DNA from: DATBLE01 sp963719325 | GTDB taxonomy: Bacteria > Actinomycetota > Thermoleophilia > Gaiellales > Gaiellaceae | Length of the DNA: 64,000 bases | Assembly: GCA_963719325.1 (NCBI GenBank) | Contig: CAVRBW010000003.1 | Location: 1 to 64,000, forward strand | Direction of reading: 5' to 3' | Part shown: one piece after another, positions 33,747 through 42,009 of the stretch | How the letters are laid out: each line of letters starts with the position of its first letter | Position numbering within the stretch: the first letter of the stretch is position 1 | Notes under the pieces: model-generated | The model's input: the letters and a program-made list of their open reading frames with translations, nothing else | What the model was told of the DNA's origin: nothing | Databases searched by the model: none | Position numbers and translations under genes: made by a program

Positions 33747-33956
33747 TCAGGCGGTCCCGCCGACCACCTCGTCCTCGGGCTCCCGGCGCGCCAGCTTCTC
33801 CTCGAACGAGCGCCGCAGATCCTCGCCCGAGACCTCGAGCTGGTACCGCGGACGGCGCGGTTCGATCTTGACGATCCGGACCTCGGACTCGCGTCTCCCG
33901 TGGCAGCGCGCATACGCCTCGGCTTCCGTGAGGGCCCTGAGCCGCTGCCTGCGCAC
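33747..33956 (-). CDS. Conserved-looking 69-residue protein, unknown function
   Basis: Starts at GTG 33956. Sequence features: RLRALTEAEAYARCHGRRES, VRIVKIEPRRPRY, and EDLRRSFEEKLARRE, a helix-strand-helix impression. No domain is known to me. A TAGGAT hexamer (33969-33964, minus strand) ends 7 nt before the GTG, as at other leaderless-type starts here, which supports expression. Confidence 0.65.
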   Translation of the reverse strand: MRRQRLRALTEAEAYARCHGRRESEVRIVKIEPRRPRYQLEVSGEDLRRSFEEKLARREPEDEVVGGTA

Positions 33957-34010
33957 GCTGCCGATCCTAACCCCGGAGTGCTGGACGGCGCGACTGCGGC
34001 CCGGGACCGC

Positions 34011-34754
34011 TCATTCCACCTCGGCAAGCTCTGCGGCCGCTTTGTCCGCCGCGGCCCGCGCGTCCCGTGCCACCTGCAGGGCCCTTTCGGCCGCGGTCTC
34101 CGCTCGATCGGCTTCGCGTTCCGCTGCTCGCGCGGCCTGCTCCAGCTCCCGCACTCGCTGCTGCAGCGCGCGCTTCGCCGTCTGGGCCTCGTCGCGCTTT
34201 CGCCGGCGCTCGGCCAGCTCGTCGAGGTCGGGACGCCTGGTCGAAACGGCCTGCAAGCCCGCGAACGCCTCGAAACCCGAAGGCTCGAGCTCGCCGGTCA
34301 ACCGTGCGGCCTTCAGCAGTTGCCGCCCCACCTCGTCGACGGCCGCAGCCTCCAGCGTTCGGCGGATTCGGTCGAGCATGGCCGGTGTCGCGGCGCGGCC
34401 GGCGCCTTCCAAGGCCGCGCGCGCCAGCTCCGTCACCGCCTGCACCGCATCGCGCTCCCTCGCCGCCGCACCTCGAAGCGCATCCGCGGATCCGCCCCGT
34501 TCCAAGAGCCGACGCTGCGCCTTCCGGAGCGCGTCACCGGCGGCGAGCAGCTCGCGCGTCGCACCAGCCTCGCCCCGGCTGGCCTGATTGATCGCCCACG
34601 CCGGCACAGCCGGCTTTGGCACCGCCCGAACGCGAGCGGCTCCCTGGACGTCCTCGGCAGCCTCGAGCCGCTGCACCAATTCGTTGCGCGCGGCCGTGAA
34701 CTCCGCCAGCGGCAGTCCGAAGAGACGGTCGATCTCTTGCTCCAAGCTGGGCAC
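34011..34754 (-). CDS. Coiled-coil protein of unknown function
   Basis: 247 residues from GTG 34754. The N-terminal third (DRLFGLPLAEFTAARNELVQ, then VPKPAVPAWAINQASR) is a pattern I associate with an uncharacterised actinobacterial family. The last ~80 residues are a long charged coiled coil (KRALQQRVRELEQAARAAER and on). No membrane segment or catalytic motif. Divergent from the ROK kinase gene. Confidence 0.75.
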   Translation of the reverse strand: MPSLEQEIDRLFGLPLAEFTAARNELVQRLEAAEDVQGAARVRAVPKPAVPAWAINQASRGEAGATRELLAAGDALRKAQRRLLERGGSADALRGAAARERDAVQAVTELARAALEGAGRAATPAMLDRIRRTLEAAAVDEVGRQLLKAARLTGELEPSGFEAFAGLQAVSTRRPDLDELAERRRKRDEAQTAKRALQQRVRELEQAARAAEREADRAETAAERALQVARDARAAADKAAAELAEVE

Positions 34755-34807
34755 AGGAAGAGGTCATAGCAGGCGCACACGGCACGGGCGCCAGGCAGTA
34801 TTCCCGC

Positions 34808-35503
34808 GTGGACGAAGACGCCGCTCCGGAAAGGCGTGTCCTCGTGGTCGATGTCGGCGGCTCGCACGTGAAGGTGCTCGTAACGGGCGAGCCGAAGCGG
34901 AGGCGCTTCGAGTCCGGTCCCGACCTGACGCCGCAGGAGATGGTCGAAGGGACGCTCGCGCTGACGGCGGACTGGCAATACGACGTCGTCTCGGTCGGCA
35001 TCCCCGCCCCAATCCGCAACGGCAGCCCGACCCGCGAGCCCGTGAACCTCGGCCAAGGGTGGGTCGCGTTCGACTACGAAGGCGCCTTCGGGAAGCCGAC
35101 GAGGCTCCTCAACGACGCGGCGATGCAGGCGCTCGGGAGCTACGAGGGCGGGCAGATGCTCTTCCTGGGCCTCGGAACCGGGCTCGGGACGGCGATGATC
35201 GTGGACGGCGTGATCGTCCCGATGGAGCTCGGCCATCTGCCGTTTCGGAAGGCGACCTTCGAGGACTACGCCGGCGAGCGCGGTCTGGACCGCCTGGGCA
35301 AGAAGCGTTGGCTCCGGGCGGTGTTCGACACCGTCGCCGAGCTGACCGCGGCGCTGGAGCCGGACTACGTGGTCATCGGCGGCGGGAATGCAAAGCTCCT
35401 TGACGGGCTTCCGCCCGGAGCGAAGCTCGGCCAGAACGAAAACGCATTTCTCGGCGGCTTCCGGCTGTGGGATCCCGAGGTCAGCGACCTGCCGGGCCCG
35501 TAG
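34808..35503 (+). CDS. ROK-family sugar kinase (possibly polyphosphate glucokinase type)
   Basis: 231 residues from GTG 34808, short for ROK kinases. Phosphate-1 motif VLVVDVGGSHVKVLVTGE, SVGIPAPIRNG, LLNDAAMQALG, and the phosphate-2 motif LFLGLGTGLGTAMIVDG are present, then MELGHLPFRKAT and YVVIGGGNAKLL. The classical ROK zinc-binding Cys cluster is not seen, as in polyphosphate/ATP glucokinases, so that activity is a reasonable guess. CAGTAT ends 6 nt before the start. Confidence 0.8.
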   Translation: MDEDAAPERRVLVVDVGGSHVKVLVTGEPKRRRFESGPDLTPQEMVEGTLALTADWQYDVVSVGIPAPIRNGSPTREPVNLGQGWVAFDYEGAFGKPTRLLNDAAMQALGSYEGGQMLFLGLGTGLGTAMIVDGVIVPMELGHLPFRKATFEDYAGERGLDRLGKKRWLRAVFDTVAELTAALEPDYVVIGGGNAKLLDGLPPGAKLGQNENAFLGGFRLWDPEVSDLPGP

Positions 35504-35573
35504 GAGGCCCGTCGCCGGCGACCGACGTGGGCGGCGCAGCACACAGCCGCCTGCCGTGAGCGGATCTTGTCCG

Positions 35574-35599
35574 CGACGGAAGTCGAAAGACTTCCGTCG
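35574..35599 (-). terminator. 11-bp stem-loop downstream of tRNA-Asn
   Basis: CGACGGAAGTC (35574-35584), GAAA, GACTTCCGTCG (35589-35599). It starts 5 nt after the tRNA-Asn 3' end on the minus strand. The GGAAGTC/GACTTCC core is shared with the rRNA terminator at 46175-46202. Confidence 0.7.
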
Positions 35600-35604
35600 G
35601 AAAA

Positions 35605-35677
35605 CTCCCCGGGTTGGACTCGAACCAACAACCCTCCGGTTAACAGCCGGATGCTCTGCCAATTGAGCTACCGGGGA
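35605..35677 (-). tRNA. tRNA-Asn (anticodon GTT)
   Basis: 73 nt with acceptor stem TCCCCGG/CCGGGGA, discriminator G, anticodon stem TCCGG/CCGGA around CTGTTAA (anticodon GTT) and T arm GTTGG-TTCGAGT-CCAAC. No encoded CCA. Confidence 0.95.
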
Positions 35678-35711
35678 ACGACTGCCAAGCGGCCGACCGG
35701 CATGGTAGCGA

Positions 35712-36296
35712 TCAGCCGGGAAGGGCCGCGCGGAGGGTGGCCGCTGCATGCTCGGGATCGGGCGCGTCGCCGATCGCCCGCACGACGGCGACCCGGCGGG
35801 CACCCGCCACGACGACGTCGCCGACGTTCGTCACGTCGATGCCACCGATCGCGAACCAGGGGATCTTCGCGTGCTCGGCCGCATAACGGACGTAGTCGAG
35901 CCCGGTCCCCGGCCGACCTTCCTTGGTCGGGGTGGCGTACACCGGTCCGACGCCCGCATAGTCGGCGTCCGTTCCGTCGAGCTCGTCGGCGGAGTGGGTC
36001 GACTGACCGACGCGCAGGCCCAGACGGCGCCCCGCTGCGACCGGGAGGTCGTCTTGGCCGAGGTGGACGTAATCCGCTTCGACGAGAACGGCGAGATCGG
36101 GACGATCGTTCACCACCAGCGGGACGCCCAGTCGGCGCGTCAGGTCGCGCGCCCGTTCGAGCACCGACAGGAACTCGCCGTCCGAGAGCGACTTCTCGCG
36201 GATCTGGACGATGTCGACGCCGCCCCGAACCGCTGCCTCGATCAGGTTCTCCCAGCCGTCCCGAGCCGAGGTGATCAGGTAGAGGCGGCTATCCAC
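35712..36296 (-). CDS. thiE: Thiamine-phosphate synthase
   Basis: 194 residues from GTG 36296. It joins the pyrimidine pyrophosphate and thiazole phosphate to form thiamine phosphate. Motifs: LYLITSARDGW, GGVDIVQIREKSLSDGEF, VPLVVNDRPDLA, ADYVHLGQDDLP, VGQSTHSADEL, YAGVGPVYATPTK and WFAIGGIDVTNV. The start lies in the last codons of thiS (8-bp overlap), so the two are coupled. Last gene of the riboswitch-controlled operon. Confidence 0.95.
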   Translation of the reverse strand: MDSRLYLITSARDGWENLIEAAVRGGVDIVQIREKSLSDGEFLSVLERARDLTRRLGVPLVVNDRPDLAVLVEADYVHLGQDDLPVAAGRRLGLRVGQSTHSADELDGTDADYAGVGPVYATPTKEGRPGTGLDYVRYAAEHAKIPWFAIGGIDVTNVGDVVVAGARRVAVVRAIGDAPDPEHAAATLRAALPG

Positions 36297-36489
36297 CCGC
36301 GACCGGCCGGGCGACGAGCAGGACGTCCCCGTCCTCGAGATCGGTGTCGCCGTAGCGGGCGCGTTCGACCGGCTCGCCGTTCCGTTCCACGAGCGCGTAC
36401 TTCGCCGCCAGCCCAAGTCGCTCGAGGAGCGAGGCGATCGTCTCACCAGAGTCCGCGGTCTGAGCCCGGCCGTTGACGGTGACGTTCAC
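36289..36489 (-). CDS. thiS: ThiS sulfur-carrier protein
   Basis: 66 residues from GTG 36489. VNVTVNGRAQTADSGETIAS with a ubiquitin-like pattern and the diagnostic C-terminal Gly-Gly (VARPVAGG), which is adenylated and thiocarboxylated to carry sulfur for thiazole formation. The start overlaps the thiG stop (GTGA). Confidence 0.93.
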   Translation of the reverse strand: MNVTVNGRAQTADSGETIASLLERLGLAAKYALVERNGEPVERARYGDTDLEDGDVLLVARPVAGG

Positions 36490-37259
36490 GATCGCGTCGA
36501 GAGGCCGCCGAGCGGGCTCGACGCTTCGGCCGTCTCGTGCTCTTCGATCAGCCCGGCATGCCGGGCCGTCCGTCCCGCCTCGACGGCGAGCCGGAACGCG
36601 CCGGCCATCGCTGCAGGATCCTCGGCGCGGGCGATCGCCGTGTTGACGAGCACCGCGTCGGCGCCGAGCTCCATCGACTCGGCGGCATGCGACGGAGCGC
36701 CGAGACCGGCATCGACGACGACCGGAACCTCGGCCTGCTCGACCATGATCTCGATCATGTGGCGCAGCTTCAGCCCCCTGCCGCTCCCGATCGGCGCGGC
36801 AAGGGGCATCACCGCCGCACAACCGACCGCCTCGAGCCGCCTCTGGAGCACAGGGTCCGGGAGGACGTACGGAAGGACCGTGAAGCCTTCCTCGACGAGC
36901 TGCTCGGCCGCATTGAGGGTCTCGACCGGATCCGGCAGGAGCCAGCGCGGGTCGGGGATCACTTCGAGCTTGATCCAGTCAGGCAGCCCGCCGGCACGCG
37001 CCAGCCTCGCGATCCGCACGGCGTCGTCCGCCGTCGCTGACCCGGCGGTGTTCGGAAGCAGCGTCACCCCGTCGGGAAGGTAGTCGGTGATTGCCTCCTC
37101 GACGGTGTCGAGATCGATCCGACCGACCGCGACCGTGACGAGCTCACAGCCCGACGCGACCACCGCCGCGCGCATTGCCGCGGGCGAGGAGTACTTGCCG
37201 GTGCCGGTGATCAGGCGAGAACGAAGCTCGCGTCCGGCGATGACGAGCGGGTCTTTCAT
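36486..37259 (-). CDS. thiG: Thiazole synthase
   Basis: 257 residues from ATG 37259. It forms the thiazole ring from deoxyxylulose phosphate, dehydroglycine and ThiS thiocarboxylate. Motifs: SRLITGTGKYSS, VTVAVGRIDLD, LLPNTAGSATADDAVRIARL, WIKLEVIPDPRWLLPDP, VLPYVLPDPVLQRRLE, CAAVMPLAAPIGSGRG and VVVDAGLGAPSHAAESMELG. It begins directly after the TPP aptamer. Neither thiO/thiH nor thiF is in the window. Confidence 0.96.
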   Translation of the reverse strand: MKDPLVIAGRELRSRLITGTGKYSSPAAMRAAVVASGCELVTVAVGRIDLDTVEEAITDYLPDGVTLLPNTAGSATADDAVRIARLARAGGLPDWIKLEVIPDPRWLLPDPVETLNAAEQLVEEGFTVLPYVLPDPVLQRRLEAVGCAAVMPLAAPIGSGRGLKLRHMIEIMVEQAEVPVVVDAGLGAPSHAAESMELGADAVLVNTAIARAEDPAAMAGAFRLAVEAGRTARHAGLIEEHETAEASSPLGGLSTRS

Positions 37260-37261
37260 GG

Positions 37262-37360
37262 CTCCTTCCTTCGCTGGCATGACCCAGATCAGGTTCGTCG
37301 GTCGCGACCTCGTGGCCGCCTCTCAGCCCCCGCCAGGGGCTCCCGCACCGAACAGCGTAG
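37262..37360 (-). promoter_or_regulatory. TPP riboswitch (THI element)
   Basis: On the minus strand the element has GGGGGCTGAGAGG, then ACCGACGAACCTGATCTGGG, then TCATGCCAGCGAAGGAAG. These are the conserved pyrimidine- and pyrophosphate-sensing parts of the THI box. It ends in the purine-rich GAAGGAAGGAG immediately before the thiG ATG (37259), so ligand binding probably hides the ribosome site and controls translation. Confidence 0.95.
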
Positions 37361-37490
37361 CGATGTGCGTCCCATGCCGATCAGGGATTTGCCGCACCGC
37401 CCGGGCGTGATTCCCCGATGGCCGCGGAACGCCGCCGTCCTACAAGACCTCCATCCACGACTAGCCGACTGTTCGAGGAAAGGAAGCGCC

Positions 37491-38300
37491 ATGCAGCGCC
37501 GTTTCTCATTGCTGCTGGTCGCTTGCGCGTTCACCGTGGCGGCCCTCGCCGCGGCAGGAGCCTCAGCGAGCCAGCATCGACTCTCCAGCCAGACCGAAGA
37601 CACGATCGTCTTCTGCAGCGACACGACCTATCCGCCGATGGAGTCGCTCCAGGGCGGCAAGGCCGTCGGCGCAGACGTCGACATCGCAAACGCCGTCACG
37701 AAGGCGATGGGGAAGTCAGCCAAGATCAAGACGACCGGTTTCGACGTGATCATCCCCGCGCTGCTGAAGAAGAAGTGCGACGCGGTCATCAGCGCGCTGA
37801 CCGATACTCCGGAACGGCGTAAGCAAGTCGACTTCGCAAACTACGTCACTGTCGGGATGCTGCTGATGGTCAAGAAGGGCAATCCCTCGCATGTCACCGG
37901 CCTTGCGTCACTGAGCGGAAAGGGCGTGGCGGTGCAGGCGGCGACGACCGAGAAGGCGAAGCTCGACGCCGAGAACAAGACACTCGCGAAGCAGGGCAAG
38001 GCGAAGATCACGATCAAGATCTACCCGGCGGACACGAGCGCGGCCGCAGCGCTTCTCTCCGGCAAGGTCGACGCGTACTTCACCGACGCGACCCCCGCCC
38101 TCTACTACATCAAGAAGACGAGCGGGAAGTTCGAGACCGCAGGTAGGCAGATCGACTCCGCGCCGGAGGGCATCGCCACTCGCAAGGGCGATCCGCTCGG
38201 CCCGCAGTTCAAGCAGGCGATCGCCAAGCTCTACGCAAACGGAACGATGCAGAAGATCCTCGCGAAGTGGGGCCTCAGCGCGTTCGCGCTGAAGAAGTAG
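37491..38300 (+). CDS. Amino-acid ABC transporter substrate-binding protein
   Basis: 269 residues from ATG 37491 with ribosome site GAGGAAAGGAAG. Signal peptide SLLLVACAFTVAALAAAGAS; no lipobox. The family-3 (Bac_solute) pattern follows: IVFCSDTTYPPMESLQGG, VGADVDIANAVTKAMGK, CDAVISALTDTPERRKQVDF, LSGKGVAVQAATT and SGKVDAYFTDATPALYY. Binds a polar amino acid or similar small solute. First gene of a three-gene importer operon. Confidence 0.93.
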   Translation: MQRRFSLLLVACAFTVAALAAAGASASQHRLSSQTEDTIVFCSDTTYPPMESLQGGKAVGADVDIANAVTKAMGKSAKIKTTGFDVIIPALLKKKCDAVISALTDTPERRKQVDFANYVTVGMLLMVKKGNPSHVTGLASLSGKGVAVQAATTEKAKLDAENKTLAKQGKAKITIKIYPADTSAAAALLSGKVDAYFTDATPALYYIKKTSGKFETAGRQIDSAPEGIATRKGDPLGPQFKQAIAKLYANGTMQKILAKWGLSAFALKK

Positions 38301-38304
38301 CCGG

Positions 38305-39075
38305 ATGCACGTGCTCGTCGCAGTCGACTGGCACGTCATCTGGACGCGGATCTTCCATCCGGACGCCACGTTTGCTCACGCACTCTGGGCGACGATCTAC
38401 ATCTCGGTCGTCGCCCAGGTGGCGGGCATCCTGTTCGGACTCGCTGCCGCGCTGGCTCGGATGTCGCGGATCTGGCCGCTCCGCGCGCTCTCGGCAATCT
38501 ATGTCCTCATCTTCCGCGGCACCCCGGTGCTCGTGCAGATCTTCTTCGTCTACTTCGCCTTCAGCGTGCCCAGCATCCACGTCGGCTTCAGGGTGCCGGC
38601 GGAGGCGGTCGCCGGGATCATGGCGCTGAGCATCAACGAGGGCGCGTACATGCGCGAGATCATCCGTGCCGGGATCGACTCGATCGACAGGGGCCAGCTG
38701 GAGGCGGCGAGATCGCTCGGAATGAGGTCCGGGCTCGCGATGCGTCGCATCGTCCTGCCGCAGGCGGCGCGTGTGATCGTGCCGCCGCTCGGCAACGAGT
38801 TCAACAACATGATGAAGACGACCTCGCTCGTCTACACGATCGGCGTCTACGAGCTCTTCGCAGACGCAGAGCAGGGCTACGCGCAGACGTTCCACGCGGA
38901 GTTCTTCGTCGCCGTCGCCTTCTGGTATCTCATCCTCACCACCGTGTGGACGTTCGCCCAGGCCGCAATCGAGCGGCGCCTCGCGGTGAGCGAGCGCGGC
39001 GACGTGCTCAGCTTCCGGGAGCGACTCGTCGCTGCCTGGAACCCTGTCTCCGCCTGGGCCCGAGGAGCTCGATGA
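38305..39075 (+). CDS. Amino-acid ABC transporter permease (HisM/GlnP family)
   Basis: 256 residues with about five membrane helices. The ABC permease EAA-like loop is present (GQLEAARSLGMRSGLAMRRI, then VLPQAARVIVPPLGNEFNN), as is the family segment IFRGTPVLVQIFFVYFAF. Starts 5 bp after the binding protein gene and overlaps the ATPase gene by 4 bp (ATGA). Confidence 0.95.
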   Translation: MHVLVAVDWHVIWTRIFHPDATFAHALWATIYISVVAQVAGILFGLAAALARMSRIWPLRALSAIYVLIFRGTPVLVQIFFVYFAFSVPSIHVGFRVPAEAVAGIMALSINEGAYMREIIRAGIDSIDRGQLEAARSLGMRSGLAMRRIVLPQAARVIVPPLGNEFNNMMKTTSLVYTIGVYELFADAEQGYAQTFHAEFFVAVAFWYLILTTVWTFAQAAIERRLAVSERGDVLSFRERLVAAWNPVSAWARGAR

Positions 39076-39863
39076 GCCTCATCCTCGAGGACACCGCGAC
39101 CACCGAGACGATCGTCAAGGCGATCGACGTGCACAAGCGCTTCGGCCGCCTCCATGTTCTCAAGGGTGTGTCGCTCGAGGTGCGCAAGGGCGAGACCGTG
39201 TGCATCATCGGCCCGTCCGGCTCGGGGAAGACGACCTTCATCCGCTGCATCAACCACCTCGAGAAGGTCGATGCGGGCCGAATCGAGGTGAACGGACGCC
39301 TGATCGGCTACCGGGAGCACAACGGAAAGCTCCGGGAGGACTCGGAGCGCAGCATCGCCCTCCAGCGGACGCACATCGGGATGGTCTTCCAGCGCTTCAA
39401 CCTCTTCCCGCACAAGACCGCGCTCGAGAACGTGATCGAGGCGCCGGTGCACGTGCTCGGCGTGCCCAAGGAACAGGCCGTCGCCGAGGGCGCGACGCTG
39501 CTCGCGCGGGTCGGGCTGGTGGACAAGCGCGACGTCTATCCCGGGAAGCTCTCGGGCGGCCAGCAGCAGCGGGTGGCGATCGCGAGAGCACTCGCGATGA
39601 AGCCGTCGCTCATGCTCTACGACGAGCCGACGAGCGCGCTCGACCCGGAGGTGATCGGCGAGGTGCTGGAGGTGATGGCGGAGCTCGCGCACGAGGGCAT
39701 GACCGGGATCGTCGTCACCCACGAGATGGGCTTCGCCAAGGTCGCCGCCGACCGGGTGGTGATGATGGACGACGGGCGCGTGATCGAGGAGGGGACGCCG
39801 GAGCACTTCTTCGAGGCTCCGACGGAGGAGCGGACCAGGCAGTTCCTCTCGAAGATTCTTTGA
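39072..39863 (+). CDS. Amino-acid ABC transporter ATPase (GlnQ-like)
   Basis: 263 residues from ATG 39072. Walker A GPSGSGKTT, Q-loop MVFQRFNLFPH, signature LSGGQQQRVAIARALA, Walker B LMLYDEPTSALDPE, H-loop VVTHEM. The family-typical GMVFQRFNLFPHKTALENV identifies a polar-amino-acid importer. Coupled to the permease. Confidence 0.96.
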   Translation: MSLILEDTATTETIVKAIDVHKRFGRLHVLKGVSLEVRKGETVCIIGPSGSGKTTFIRCINHLEKVDAGRIEVNGRLIGYREHNGKLREDSERSIALQRTHIGMVFQRFNLFPHKTALENVIEAPVHVLGVPKEQAVAEGATLLARVGLVDKRDVYPGKLSGGQQQRVAIARALAMKPSLMLYDEPTSALDPEVIGEVLEVMAELAHEGMTGIVVTHEMGFAKVAADRVVMMDDGRVIEEGTPEHFFEAPTEERTRQFLSKIL

Positions 39864-40355
39864 GTGATGTCGGCCTCGCCGCGGATCCCGGAACTTGGCG
39901 CCCGCGGCGGCGGTTGGGTCGCGGCTCAGCTCCTTCTGCTGGCGGCAATCGGAGCCTCGGCGCTCGTCGGGCTCGAGTGGCCGGACGCCCTGCAGGTCGT
40001 GGCATACGTCTTCGGAGCCATGCTGATCGGGATTGGACTTCTGGTTGTGGCCGCGGGCGGCGTTCAACTCGGCTCGTCGCTCACCCCCTTCCCCGCGCCA
40101 CGCCCCGGCAGTGAGCTCGTCGGGACTGGCCTCTACCGCTGGGCGCGCCACCCGATGTACGGGGGCGGAATCATCGTCGCGGTTGGCTGGTCGATCGTGT
40201 TCGCGACGGTCGTCGGCGGCGTGCTGACCGGTGCGCTCGTGATCCTGTTCGAGCTGAAGTCTCGACGTGAGGAGGCTTGGCTGATCCAGCACGACGCCTC
40301 GTACGCCGAATACCGCCGCCGAACTCGCCGCCGGTTCATACCGTTGCTTTACTAG
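39864..40355 (+). CDS. Isoprenylcysteine carboxyl methyltransferase-family membrane protein
   Basis: 163 residues with four membrane helices. The family signature of membrane phospholipid/isoprenylcysteine methyltransferases is present: GLYRWARHPMYGGGIIVAVG and KSRREEAWLIQHDASYAEYR. Starts GTG 39864 or ATG 39867, directly after the ATPase gene, so it may be co-transcribed, but no functional link is evident. The substrate is unknown. Confidence 0.8.
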   Translation: MMSASPRIPELGARGGGWVAAQLLLLAAIGASALVGLEWPDALQVVAYVFGAMLIGIGLLVVAAGGVQLGSSLTPFPAPRPGSELVGTGLYRWARHPMYGGGIIVAVGWSIVFATVVGGVLTGALVILFELKSRREEAWLIQHDASYAEYRRRTRRRFIPLLY

Positions 40356-40359
40356 AGCC

Positions 40360-42009
40360 TCAACCCAGACTGCCGACGGCTTCGCGAATCCTGCCCAGCG
40401 TAGCCTGGAGCTCCTTGATTCGACGCGGATCGTCCGCACGGTCGAGCTCACGGCGAATCGAACGTTCGCGGAGCCGAAGGAGCAGCTCTTTGGTCGTGTT
40501 CACACCGATCGCCTCGGCCGAAGCCCGCGCGTCGAGCTCGGCCAGGGTCTCGACGAGATCGCGGTCGCTCGCCTGTCCAGGGTCGAGCAGGTGCTCGCGG
40601 ACGCGGCGGTGGAGCTCGAGGTCGAAATGTTCGGGTGTAAGCTCGGCGAGCAGCGGCGTGAGCTCCGGGTGAGCGACGACACCGGCCAGCGCGTCGCGCT
40701 CGTGCCGCACGCCTCGCTCGAGGACCTTCGTCGAGATCGCACCGCCACGCGCGTGCGCCGCTGGAGCGAGGCCGGCCTGCAGCTCGACAGGCAGCCCCAG
40801 CCGGTCGGCTGCCAGCCGCACCGCGTCGTGACGCTGGGGCGAGTCCTGGAATGGAGCGAGCACCTCTCGGACGCGCTCGAAGGCACGCTGGCGGTCGGCC
40901 GCGCGCTCGATCTCGATCCGGACCCGGTACGGCAGGTAGTCCTCGGCCTTCGCGAGCCGGGAGTCGAACGTCGTCGGGTCGTCAGCCGGGTCGGTTCCGG
41001 GTGGGAGCGAGACGACTCGGATGTCGAACCCCTGCGCGGCAGCGAGCTCCATCCCCCGCAACGTCGCGTCCTGGCCCGCAGCGTCTGCGTCGAAGCAGAG
41101 CGTGAGACGCTTCGAGAGGCGGCCGAGCTCCTTCAGCTGCTGCGGTGTCAACGCGGTGCCCATGGACGCAACCGCCGGCTCGAAGCCGGCTTGGCGGAGA
41201 GCGAGGACGTCGGTGTTCCCCTCGACCACGATTGCGCGGTCCTGCTTGGCGATTACGGCACGCGCAAGGTCCAAGCCGTACAGCAAATCGCCCTTGCGGA
41301 ACAGATCGCCCTCGGGCGAGTTCACGTACTTGGCCCGCAGGGGATCATCCTCGTAGAGCTGCCTGGCCTGGAAGCCCCGGACGCGGCCCCGCGCATCCGA
41401 GAGTGGGAAGAGCAGGCGCCGAGCGAAGTAGTCGTTCCCGCGACGATTGACGAGTCCAGCCGCAGCCAGCTCGTCGCGGGTGAAGCCTTGGTCACCGGCT
41501 GCACGCGCGAGCGCGCTCCCGCCTGGCGCGAGACCGAGCCGGAACTCGCGGCAGATCTCCTCACCGAGGCCCCGGGAGTGCAGGTAGTCCCGAGCGAAAG
41601 CACCCGCCTCCGACTCCCAGAGGTAGCGCTCATAGAACGTCGCGGCGCGGTCAAGCAACTGAAAGAGCCGCTCGCGCCGCCTGCGTGCGCGATCTTGCTC
41701 CGGGGAGGTCTCTTCGTACTCGAGTTGGACGTGAAAGCGGTCGGCGAGCCACTCGATCGCGCCCACGAAGTCGAGGTTCTCCTGCTTTTCGACGAAGGAG
41801 ATCGCATCGCCTCCCTCCCCGCAGCCGAAGCACTTGAACGTCCCGCGGTCGGGTGAGACCCCGAAGCTCGGGGTCTTCTCCTGGTGAAAGGGGCACAGCC
41901 CGACGTAGCGACCGCCCGACTTGCGCAGACGCGTGTAGCTCTCGACGAGCGCGACGATGTCGGTCACGGCTTTCACCGCGTCGACGGACACATCCTTGAT
42001 TCGAGCCAC
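40360..42009 (-). CDS. dnaG: DNA primase
   Basis: 549 residues from GTG 42009. Synthesises RNA primers at the replication fork. Zinc-binding domain GLCPFHQEKTPSF...FKCFGCGEGGD (CHC2 type), central core LHSRGLGEEICREFRLGLAP, YFARRLLFPLSDARGRVRGF, TOPRIM with VVEGNTDVLALRQAG and LTLCFDADAAGQDA, and a C-terminal DnaB-interaction region. GTG directly follows the dgt stop codon (TAAGTG), so the two are coupled. Confidence 0.96.
   Translation of the reverse strand: MARIKDVSVDAVKAVTDIVALVESYTRLRKSGGRYVGLCPFHQEKTPSFGVSPDRGTFKCFGCGEGGDAISFVEKQENLDFVGAIEWLADRFHVQLEYEETSPEQDRARRRRERLFQLLDRAATFYERYLWESEAGAFARDYLHSRGLGEEICREFRLGLAPGGSALARAAGDQGFTRDELAAAGLVNRRGNDYFARRLLFPLSDARGRVRGFQARQLYEDDPLRAKYVNSPEGDLFRKGDLLYGLDLARAVIAKQDRAIVVEGNTDVLALRQAGFEPAVASMGTALTPQQLKELGRLSKRLTLCFDADAAGQDATLRGMELAAAQGFDIRVVSLPPGTDPADDPTTFDSRLAKAEDYLPYRVRIEIERAADRQRAFERVREVLAPFQDSPQRHDAVRLAADRLGLPVELQAGLAPAAHARGGAISTKVLERGVRHERDALAGVVAHPELTPLLAELTPEHFDLELHRRVREHLLDPGQASDRDLVETLAELDARASAEAIGVNTTKELLLRLRERSIRRELDRADDPRRIKELQATLGRIREAVGSLG

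Noticed and set aside
31052..33871. Very long plus-strand open frame across the subtilase gene
   Set aside because: Out of frame with the subtilase and strongly Arg-rich; GC-driven shadow.
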